From the NCBI GenBank assembly GCA_001724245.1, contig MEDX01000030.1, positions 1-39,807 on the forward strand: 39,807 nt of DNA, given 5' to 3'. The translations under genes and the position numbers were made by a program. The first letter of the stretch is position 1. Each line of letters starts with the position of its first letter. Shown here piece by piece: positions 12,308 through 21,520 of the stretch. The notes under the pieces are model-generated. The model was not told the DNA's origin. It saw nothing but the letters and a program-made list of their open reading frames with translations, and did no database searches. This DNA is from Fonticula-like sp. SCN 57-25 (Eukaryota > Nucleariida > Rotosphaerida).

Positions 12308-14028
12308 ATGTCGGAGACCGAGGTGGAGGCGGCCGAGTGCGTTGCCCGCGGTGTGCCTGACTGATCCGCTAACGAGTTGCCTTCTAGTGTCATTCGGCTG
12401 CTTCAGCAGTTTCTGAAGGAGAACCACCTCACTTCGACGCTAAAAGCGCTACAGGAGGAGACGAATGTTATGCTCAATTCGGTTGACAATGTAGAGAGCA
12501 TCGTGTCGGACGTAAACAACGGGCGGTGGGACGTGGTGCTGCAGACCATTTCGCAGCTTCGCCTCCCCGAGCGCAAGCTGATGGACCTCTACGAGCAGCT
12601 TACCATTGAGCTTATTGAGCAGCGCGAATTGAACGCTGCGCGCAGCGTGCTCCGCCAGACCGAGCCGATGCAGGCCATGAAGGCGCGCAACCTGGATCGC
12701 TTTCTTCACCTCGAGCAGCTCGTCGGGCGCACCTTTTTTGACCCGCGCGAGGCGTACCCCGAAGGCTCGAGCAAAGAAAAGCGGCGAGCGGCGATCGCCG
12801 AATGTGCGTATTTACCATTTGAAGCCTACTTTTCTAACGATTCGATCTCCAGCCCTGGCGAGCGAGGTCGCCGTGATCCCGCCCTCGCGGCTCATGACGC
12901 TCATCCACCAGGCGCTGCGCTGGCAGCAGTACCAGGGTCTTTTGCCCATCGGCGGCCCGTACGACATTTTGCGCGGCACCGCGTCGAGCGTCGCGTCGCA
13001 GGAGGACGTCTACCCGACGACGCTCATGTTCACAGTCAGCTTTGGGAAATCGCACGCGGAATGCGCGCGGTTCTCGCCCGACGGGCACTTTTTGGTCACT
13101 GGCTCCATCGACGGCCTCATCGAGGTGCGCAGCGCGCTCACCGGCAAGCTCCGCAGCGACCTCGCCTTCCAGGAAATGGTACGGAAACGCAGCTTTGCCT
13201 TTATCGGATCTGACGCCCATGCAGGAAGAGTACATGATGATGGACACTGCTGTGACTGCGCTCGCGTTCAGCCGCGACAGCGAAATGATCGCGTCTGGCT
13301 CGCACGACGGCTCGATCAGCCTGTGGAAGGTTCAGACGGGCTCGCTGGTCCGCAGCATCCCCAAGGCGCACGCGCAGGGCGTCACTTCGCTGTGCTTTTC
13401 GCGCGACGGCTCGCAGATCCTCTCTGCCTCGTTCGACACGACCGTGCGCATGTACGGTCTAAAGTCGGGCAAGGTGATGCGCGAATTCCGCGGGCACACT
13501 TCGTTTGTGAATGATGTTTCGTTTTCTGTGGACGGCTCGCGGGTCATTTCGGCCTCGTCGGACGGCACGGTGCGCGTGTGGGACGCGCGCTCGAGCGAGT
13601 GCCTCGCGGCGCTGCGGCCCCGCCACGGCGCGAGCGACACGGCCACGGTCGCCGCGCCGTCGGTGAGCGCCGCCATCGCGCTCCCGCGCAACCCAGAGCA
13701 CCTGCTCGTCGTCGACCGCACAAACGAGCTCTCGGTCATGTCGACGCGCGGGCAGGCGCTGGCTACCCTCGCCGCCACAAACCCCGACAGCAGCGTCGTC
13801 GACGCGCACTTTTTGGCCGCCGCCGTGTCGTTCCGCGGGCAGTACGCCTTTGCGGCCGCAGAGGACAACAAGCTGTACTGCTTCAACCTCGAGACGAACA
13901 AGCTGGACTTTGTGCTGCCGGTGCACACGACAAAGGAGATTGTGGGCGTCACGGCGCACCCGCACATGCCTCTCGTCGTCACGTACAGCACGGACGGGAC
14001 GCTGCGCGCGTGGAAGGCCGCGGCGTGA
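12308..14028 (+). CDS. SMU1: WD40 splicing regulator SMU1
   Basis: Exons 12308-12336, 12388-12803, 12853-13178, 13225-14028; 524 residues (human SMU1 has 513). The N-terminus has the LisH motif ([11 protein letters not shown], about residues 11-40) and CTLH region, then the very conserved stretch ending in [35 protein letters not shown] and [20 protein letters not shown] lead into a C-terminal WD40 propeller (about residues 215-524). SMU1 works with RED/IK in activating the spliceosomal B complex. The short first exon is supported because it restores an N-terminus like that of other SMU1 proteins and begins 57 bp from ESS2. Confidence 0.96.
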
Positions 14029-14155
14029 GCATTTTGTACCGATACGGATACAGCAATATGGCGTATCATCATTGAACTGTAGAATACGAAAAATGAAAAA
14101 AGAGTCATCATGAACAAAAGCACAACACGAATATTGTCTACAACGGCGCTAGCCA

Positions 14156-15518
14156 TTACTTTCTTGGCTTGCCGCTCGGCTTGCCGCCCTTTGAGCCCTT
14201 TGAGCCCTTGCCCTTGAAGCCGGGGCCCTTGTCCTTGGGTCCGCTCTTGCCGCTCTTGGTCTTTGGGCTCGTGCTCTTGCCGCGCGCGCCCGTCTTTTTC
14301 GAGGCCTGGCGAGCAGCAATATTCTCCTCGCGCTTCTTGACGGCGCGCGCCTGCTGCTCCTTGAGGTCCCGCTGGCGGTCGCCCCACTGTGTCGTGCTCT
14401 TCTTCTTCTCCTGCTCCTTGCGCTTCACCGCCTTCTTGAGCATTTTCGTGTCGTCCTTGACCTTTTCGCCGCGGGCGCGGGCAAGCACGCTCTCCCAGTC
14501 CATCTTTTCCTCAATGCGCGTCGCCTATTCAAATAGAGTTAGAAACGCTAAAAGTATCATTTACCTTGTTCGCACCTTGTCCGCGTCCTTGAGCTTGATC
14601 GTCTCGAGGCGGCGCTTCTTGGCCTCGAGCTGCTCGAGCGCCTGCCGGGGGTCCGACGAGAGCGCCTTGCGCTTCTTGACCGCGCTGCCGTCAAACTGAC
14701 CGCCATTGGCGAGATCAAACTTGTTAAAGGTGACCTGCTCGCCGGCCTCGTACGACTGCGGGGCCGACTCGGGGGCGGCGGCGGCGAACGCCGGCGCGCG
14801 ATCCGGCGCGACAGACGAGTTGCCAGTCTTCTTTGGCTTGTTTTTCGTTTTTGTCCTACGCTCCATAACGTCCTTGCGCGTCATTTCCTCCGCCTTGCGG
14901 TTCGCACGGAACTTCTCCATGCGCTGATCGAGGCGACCGCGCAGCTCCTCGAGACTCGCCTGCTTCGTATCAAAGACAAGATCGGGGATGCTCGCCGCGC
15001 CCTCCATGGCGCCATCGGCAGCCTCCTCGTCATCGTCGCTCGCCTCCTCGTCGGCTTCCTCGCGCTTGCGCTTCTGCCGCAGCTCCTCGACCGTCGGCGC
15101 GGCATTGGGATCAAGCTGCAAGTGGGTTAGATCTGCAACACGATCGGGGATCGAGGCGCACCTTGGCCTTCTTGATGGCCTTGCGCTCCTTCTTCGAGAG
15201 ACTCTTGATGTCAGACTTTGGTGCCGCGCCCTTGGCGTTCTTTACAAAACGACGCTGGCGCCAGTCCATCTCCGCCTCCGCCTCGGTCTTTCCGACGTAC
15301 ATGTCGGACGGGATCATGCGGAGCATCGTGTCAAAGAACGACGCATGCTCCTTCAATTGCTTCATCTCGTCCACCGCCTCAACGGGCTGGGCCGCCGCCT
15401 TTCCTGCCTGCTTCTTGCCCTTCTGCTTCGGGGTAGCCGGCGCGGAAGCGGCCGCCGGCGTGGGCGTATCGGCCGCGCCCGCCGACTCCGCTGACATGCG
15501 CCGCTGCTTACGAGCCAT
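14156..15518 (-). CDS. SURF6: Nucleolar ribosome-biogenesis protein SURF6/Rrp14
   Basis: Exons 15162-15518, 14576-15115, 14156-14524; 421 residues. An N-terminal HASFFDTMLRMIPSDMY block corresponds to the conserved start of SURF6/Rrp14 proteins. The central SLEELRGRLDQRMEKFRANRK segment and the C-terminal DDTKMLKKAVKRKEQEKKKS repeat are the SURF6 domain signatures. The tail is Lys/Gly-rich (KGPGFKGKGSKGSKGG), typical of nucleolar RNA-binding proteins. Family members act in 40S and 60S pre-ribosome assembly. Introns are 46 and 51 nt. The gene is divergent from the mitochondrial bL31 gene, with a CACGTG box in the 115-bp spacer. Confidence 0.92.
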
Positions 15519-15529
15519 GAGGTGCTGTC

Positions 15530-15535
15530 CACGTG
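15530..15535. promoter_or_regulatory. CACGTG E-box in the SURF6/bL31m divergent promoter
   Basis: The core of a CCACGTGG palindrome, 12 bp upstream of the SURF6 start codon and about 100 bp upstream of the bL31m start. It is a candidate bHLH (for example Cbf1-type) site; binding is inferred only. Confidence 0.4.
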
Positions 15536-15633
15536 GATTCTGTCAAGATTGCAGATTGTTTTACTGATGTTGAGCGGTTGATTCTCACAGTATCTAACGT
15601 CGCAGCCGTCGCTTTGAACCTTTGGCTTGCGCG

Positions 15634-15992
15634 ATGCTGGCACGGTCGACCGCGGTGGCCCGCCTGGCCGCGCAGGGCGCGCGTCGTACGTCACCTGCCT
15701 GCTTCAATTAGCCCTTCTTTTGTCTCATGCTTTCTTATTTCCTGTAGATTATCAGCGGAATGTGCACCCGCAGCCCTTTGAGCAGACGCTTGTCCTGACG
15801 AACGGCGCCACCGTCAAGGTGCGCACGACGGTGCCCAAGCGCACCCTGCTGCTCGAAATGGACAGCTTTAAGCACGAGCTCGGTAACCCGAACCTGATCC
15901 CCGAAAAGGGCAGCGAGCTGAGCGCGACGGAGCTGCAGGCAAAGAACGCCGTCAAGTCTCGCTTCATCACGCGCGTCAAGGCGTCGTCATGA
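15634..15992 (+). CDS. Mitochondrial large-subunit ribosomal protein bL31m
   Basis: Exons 15634-15685 and 15748-15992; 98 residues. The N-terminus (MLARSTAVARLAAQGAR) is Arg/Ala-rich without acidic residues, as expected for a mitochondrial presequence. The body has the bL31-like order: NVHPQPFEQTLVLTNGATVK, then TTVPKRTLLLEMD and HELGNPN. Fungal members (yeast Mrpl36) show the same 'NG-T-KT-T-P-NP' pattern. The predicted place of action is the mitoribosome large subunit. The identity rests on motif order over a short protein, so some doubt remains. Confidence 0.72.
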
Positions 15993-16166
15993 GCATCGGC
16001 ATCGCGCTTTTTTGCTCATTGTAAAGGACACTGGAGGTGTTGTCCAACATTGTACATAGCATAATTTTTATTGAATGAACCACTACATACAGACATTATT
16101 TGGTTTTTGAGTCCTAAAGCTCAGGGCGCTGCCCATTATGCGTCATAGTTTGTTTCTTCCTCTGCC

Positions 16167-19100
16167 ATGGCTGCGGATGACAAGTTCCACTTTGCGATCG
16201 ACCGCGGCGGCACGTTCACCGATGTCTTTGCCGAGCTGCCCACCGAGTACGGCGGCGGCCGTCGCGTGTTCAAGCTGCTGTCCTCGGACAAGGCGTATGC
16301 CGACGCCCCTACCGAGGGCATCCGCCGCATCTTGTCTGACGTGACGGGGATCCCGCACCCGCGCGGGGTGCCCCTCGACACGAGCCGCATCGGCAGCATT
16401 CGCATGGGCACCACTGTTGCGACGAACGCGCTGCTTGAGCGCAAGGGAGAGCGCTTTGCGCTGGTTGTGACAAAGGGGTTCGCCGACCTGCTGCAAATTG
16501 GTAATCAGAGCCGCCCCAAGATCTTTGATCTCCGCATCACTGTCCCCTCCGTCATCTACGAGCGGGTCGTCACTATCGATGAGCGCGTCATCCTGCTCCC
16601 TCCCTCTGCGGACGACTCTGTGCCCGCGGACTGTGTAAAGGTATCGACGGGCGACTATGTCCGCGTCGAGCAGGCGCCTGATCTCGATGCCGTCCGCGCG
16701 TCGCTCGCCACCGTGTACGATGCCGGCATCCGCAACCTCGCTGTTCTCTGCCTGCACTCGTATCTCTTTCCCGTGCACGAGGAGGCGATTGGCCGTGTCG
16801 CGCAGTCGATGGGCTTTGAGCACGTCACGCTGTCGTCCCACGCGATGCCGATGGTCAAGGCGGTCCCGCGCGGCTTCACTGCCTGCGCCGACGCGTACCT
16901 GACGCCCGCCATCCGCCGCTACGTCGACGGCTTCCGCTCCGGCTTTGACAGCGGCCTCAGCCGCGTCCCCGTGCTCTTTATGCAGTCGGACGGCGGTCTC
17001 ACGAGCGTCGACAAGTTCAGCGGCTTCAAGGCTATCCTCTCGGGACCGGCTGGCGGCGTTGTTGGCTTTGCCCTGACGACATACGGCGCCCAGTCGGGCA
17101 ACGGTGCGCCTACTTGTTTCTTGTTACTTTTAACTAACCGAGCGCGTAGCGGCCGTTGTTGGCTTTGATATGGGCGGGACGTCAACGGACGTGTCGCGCT
17201 ACGCTGGCCACTTTGAGCACGTCTTTGAGACGACGACGGCCGGCGTGACGATCCAGGCGCCGCAGATGGACGTGAACACGGTGGCGGCCGGCGGCGGCTC
17301 GCGCCTCTTCTTCCGCTCGGGCATGTTTGTTGTTGGCCCCGAGTCGGCGGGCGCGACGCCCGGCCCTGTGTGCTACCGCAAGGGCGGCCTGCTCGCCGTC
17401 ACCGACGCCAACCTCATGCTCGGCAGGCTCGTGCCAGAGTACTTTCCGCACATCTTTGGCCCGAACGAGAACGAGGCGCTCGATGCGCAGGCGACAGAGG
17501 AAGCTTTCCAGGAGCTCGCGCGGTCAGTGAACGAGTACACGAGCCAGCACGGCGCAGCGCCTCTCTCGCTCGACGAGATCGCCAGTGGGTTCATCGACGT
17601 CGCCAACGAGGCAATGTGCAGGCCTATTCGCGAGCTCACGCAGGCGCGTGGATACGACACAAAGAACCATGTGCTAGCTTGCTTTGGAGGCGCCGGCGCG
17701 CAGCACGGTGCGCATTGACCAGAGAAATGCCTCTTTTTACTAAACATCGGATTCTTTACCTATTCCTTTGTTCTATTTTCTTTTTCTTTCCTATCTATCA
17801 GCGTGCGCGATTGCGCGTTCCCTCGGCATGCGCAAGATCTTTGTGCACCGCTTCTCGCCGATCCTTTCCGCCTACGGAATTGCCCTTGCGGACGTGGTGC
17901 AGGAAGCGCAGGAGCCCAGCTCGACAGAGTTTACCCCCGCCGCCCTGCCGGCACTCAAGGAGCGCCTCGCCGCGCTCGAGCAGCGGTGCCGCGGCGAACT
18001 CGCGGCGCAGGGCTTCACGCCTGACCGTATTCACGTGGATCGTACGATATTGCCTTTCCTCTTCTTTGCTGACCGACAGCAATAGACTTTTTGAATCTGC
18101 GCTACGAAGGCACCGACTTTGCCATCATGACGCGCGCCGACGGCTCTGAGGACGGCGGATATTCAGCGTCCTTTTTGGAGCAGTACCGGCGCGAGTTTGG
18201 CTTTACGCTGCAGGGCCGCCGCATCTTTGTTGATGATATCCGCGTGCGCGGCGCTGGGCGGTCGCGGCGCGCCGCCACGAATCCCAACAGCGGCGTTCAG
18301 CGCGCATCGTCGGGCGTCGCGACGCCGCTGGCCACCAAGAGCGTTTACTTTACTGGCGGGCGGCGCCCCACGGACGTCTATATGGTCAAAGGTACGACAA
18401 AAATGACGTTTGGTTGATATTTTCTTTTGTACTTATTGTTGTTTGCCTGTAGATTTGCCGCAGTCTGTTGTCGTCAAGGGCCCTGCGATCTTGATTGATG
18501 ACTATGCGACTGTTGTCGTTGAGCCGAACGCGTCCGCCTGCGTCGTTGATGAAGGCGACATTATGATCACGCTGGACACTGTTGACAATTCATTGGACGC
18601 TGACGCCGCATCGCTTGCCGTTGCGGACCCGATCATGCTCTCCATCTTTTCGCACCGCTTCATGAGCATTGCCGAGCAGATGGGACGCACGCTGCAGCGC
18701 ACATCCATCTCGACCAACATCAAGGAGCGCCTCGACTTTTCGTGCGCGCTGTTCGCCCCCGACGGCGGCCTTGTTGCGAACGCGCCGCACATCCCTGTTC
18801 ATCTTGGCGCGATGCAGGAAGCGGTTCGCTACCAGCTTCGCACGGCTTCCGAAGGCCTTGTGGACGGTGACGTGCTCGTGTCCAACCACCCGCACGCCGG
18901 CGGTAGCCACCTGCCCGACATCACTGTCATGACGCCCGTCTTTAGCGACGGCAAGATTGTCTTTTTCGTGGCGAGTCGCGGCCACCACGCCGACATTGGC
19001 GGCATCTCGCCCGGCTCGATGCCGCCGCTGTCCAAGGAGCTCTACCAGGAGGGCGCCGCGATCAAGTCGTTCAAACTCGTGAGCGGCGGTGAGTTCCAGA

Positions 19101-20429
19101 CGCAGGGCATCACCGACCTTCTCAACAGCCCTGCTGTGCACCCCGGCTGCTCCGGGACGCGCAACCTGTCCGACAACCTCTCGGACTTGCGCGCGCAGGT
19201 GGCAGCAAACCACCGCGGCATCCAGCTCGTGCGCGAGCTCATCGAGGCGTACTCGCTCCCGGTCGTGCACGCGTACATGCAGCACATCCAGCGCAACGCA
19301 GAGGTGGCCGTGCGCGACCTCCTGCGGCAGGTGTGCGCAGAGAGGGGCACGACAGAGCTGTTTGGACGCGACTACATGGACGACGGGACGCCGATTCAGC
19401 TCCGCGTGACGATCGACCCCGAGCAGGGGAGCGCCGAGTTTGACTTTGAGGGGACGGGGCTGCAGGTGTACGGAAACTGTAACGCGCCGCCGGCCGTTAC
19501 GTACTCGGCAATCATATATTGCTTGAGGTGTATGGTGCAGCGCGAAGTGCCGCTCAACCAGGGGTGCCTCGCGCCAATCACGGTGAAGATCCCGCAAGGG
19601 TCGATTCTGAATCCGTCAGAGGATGCGGCGGTCGTCGGCGGGAACGTCCTCACAAGCCAGCGCGTCACGGACGTCATCCTGAAAAGTGCGCTGGGTTTTA
19701 TGGATTATTGGTCTTTTTGGCATGTCATCTTGCTATATTGGACACTTTATGCTATCGACGTGTGCCAATTTTGACTTGTTCCATGTCATCTTCTTACCCC
19801 AATTTTTTCCACTATCTAACTATCTTTCCTTAGCGTTCAAGGCGTGCGCCGCCTCGCAAGGCTGCATGAACAACCTCACCTTTGGCGACGACACATTCGG
19901 CTACTACGAGACGATTGCCGGCGGCGCCGGCGCCGGACCCTCGTGGCACGGCCGCTCGGGCGTCCACACGCACATGACCAACACGCGCATCACCGACCCC
20001 GAGATCCTCGAGCGCCGCTACCCTGTCGTCCTGCGGCAGTTCAGCCTGCGCGCCGGGTCGGGCGGCGCCGGCCGCTTCCGGGGCGGCGACGGCGTCGTGC
20101 GCGACATCGAGTTCCGCCGCCCGCTGCGCGTGTCGATCCTTTCGGAGCGGCGCGCGCGGCAGCCGTTCGGGCTCGAGGGTGGAGGGGACGCCATGGCGGG
20201 CGCAAACTACCTCACGAGGGCGCGCGACGGGCGGACAATCAGCCTCGGCGGCAAGAACACGGTCAGCGTCGAGGCGGGTGACATGCTGTCCATCAGGTCG
20301 CCGGGAGGAGGAGGGTTTGGCGCGCAGGGGGGGGCGCGGGGGGAGGAGGAGGAGGAGAGGCAGGCCGAGGCGGAGGCAAGGGCCGCGGGGAGCTTGCACG
20401 AGTTTAAGAGGATTCAAGAGTCGGCGTAA
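16167..20429 (+). CDS. OPLAH: 5-oxoprolinase (ATP-hydrolysing), HyuA-HyuB fusion
   Basis: Exons 16167-17103, 17150-17707, 17802-18041, 18086-18391, 18453-19685, 19834-20429; 1289 residues (human OPLAH has 1288). It catalyses ATP-dependent hydrolysis of 5-oxo-L-proline to L-glutamate in the gamma-glutamyl/glutathione cycle, in the cytosol. The N-terminal hydantoinase A domain has the phosphate-binding DRGGTFTDV (12-20), [16 protein letters not shown], and the second nucleotide motif [16 protein letters not shown] (about 315-330). The hydantoinase B half begins near residue 739 with [20 protein letters not shown] and contains [13 protein letters not shown] and [14 protein letters not shown]. 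The protein closes with [15 protein letters not shown] and SPGGGGFG. Introns are 44-148 nt; each splice restores a conserved block. No residue loss is apparent. Confidence 0.97.
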
Positions 20430-20579
20430 ATGCAGACATTGGGCGGCGAAATAAGCGCCGGATTTGCACATTTTTCTGTAGTTTTTACTGGCTAGTTCAT
20501 TCTGAGTTCATTCATTCAATATTATACAGTCACACATCAATACAATTATAGACGAAATACAGTGAAAATTTGGCAAATA

Positions 20580-21299
20580 CTACTGAGCGGCAAGGCGGTG
20601 CGCCTCCATGAGTTGCTTGTAGGGCTCTGCGAGCGCGTCAACGTCAATGTCATCAACCTATGCGAAATATCATGAGACAAATATTGGCATAAAGGCTGTT
20701 TATCGTACCGCGCAAGAGCCGAATTCCGGGTCTGTTGGCGAGTGTATGTGCTTTCGCTGAAGCTTGCGGCGGAACCCGTCGAAAAAGGTCACAGAGTACA
20801 ATTGCTGGATGCATATCAATGAGCCGATCAAAGAAAAGGCAACGCAACGCAAATGGCGCACTTTGGCTTCATTGATCTCGTGAACTATGGCGGGGCTGTA
20901 GCGATGCGAGCTAAGGAAATAGGCCAGTACGCAGTCGCCGACCTCGATCGATTTCCTGGGAAAGCAGGCATGAGAACAAGAAAACGGCCCGGCTCACCCG
21001 TACGAGGCGTCGGGGGCAGCCAAACTCTCGGCCGTGGCTGATGCGCCGTCGGTCGACAGAGGCGTGGTGTCAGTGGCATCGAGGAGCCTCTCTGTCACAG
21101 TCCTCTTGCGGGTTACCCGCTCCTCAACCTCATCGACCACGACGCGATAGCCGCCTGTGCAGATCCGTCAGAGACCAAGCAAAGCACCAAGTGGATATGT
21201 ACCATTAGCCAAAGGCTCCTTTGTTGTCGTGTGTCGGATAGGCCTGCATTCCTCTTCGCTTGTTGTCAGGCTTATGCGGCGCGACTTTCGGGCGGCCAT
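20580..21299 (-). CDS. Small Tudor-like domain protein
   Basis: Exons 21203-21299, 21004-21154, 20862-20955, 20709-20804, 20580-20657; 171 residues. Five small exons join in frame with consistent donors and acceptors. A basic N-terminus (RKSRR) and a charged linker lead to a beta-rich segment (about residues 85-140). It reads SIEVGDCVLAYFLSSHRYSPA, then IVHEINEAKQLYSVTFFDGF. This is the 'GD-VLA---Y-PA-I-----Y-V-F-DG' pattern of Tudor-type barrels, which bind methylated Lys/Arg. The C-terminus is acidic then helical (DDIDVDALAEPYKQLMEAHR). I do not recognise a specific orthologue. Exon 2 could instead end six bases later at a GTGAG donor, also in frame. Chromatin or RNP binding is a guess from the fold. 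Confidence 0.65.
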
Positions 21300-21327
21300 C
21301 GCGCAACAATTGTGAAATCCGCGCAAA

Positions 21328-21339
21328 TTTTGGCGCGAA
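21328..21339. promoter_or_regulatory. E2F-like box upstream of the Tudor-like gene
   Basis: TTTTGGCGCGAA, 29 bp upstream of the start codon of the minus-strand Tudor-like gene. It matches the E2F/DP core TTTSSCGC. A functional site is inferred. Confidence 0.35.
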
Positions 21340-21408
21340 CCGATATGATGACTCACTGGTTGAGTTGGACTGCAGCGACTGGAGATGCACAACGCACAGC
21401 CGACAAGC

Positions 21409-21430
21409 GTGTCAGCATTGTGTCAGCATT
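21409..21430. repeat. Tandem 11-bp direct repeat
   Basis: Two perfect copies of GTGTCAGCATT in the divergent spacer, 91-112 bp upstream of the effector-like gene's start; a partial third (GTGTC) follows. The core GTCAGCATT also forms one arm of the hairpin at 38235-38257. Confidence 0.6.
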
Positions 21431-21520
21431 GTGTCGACAAAAATGCTAGCGATACTATGCTTTGCCTGGCGTGAGCCCTAAATTCAAGTCTGATTGCTCG
21501 TAGCCATCGCCCGTCTCGCC

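Noticed and set aside
18590-19597. 335-residue minus-strand ORF
   Set aside because: Lies opposite the conserved HyuB domain of 5-oxoprolinase; codon-position mirror in GC-rich DNA.
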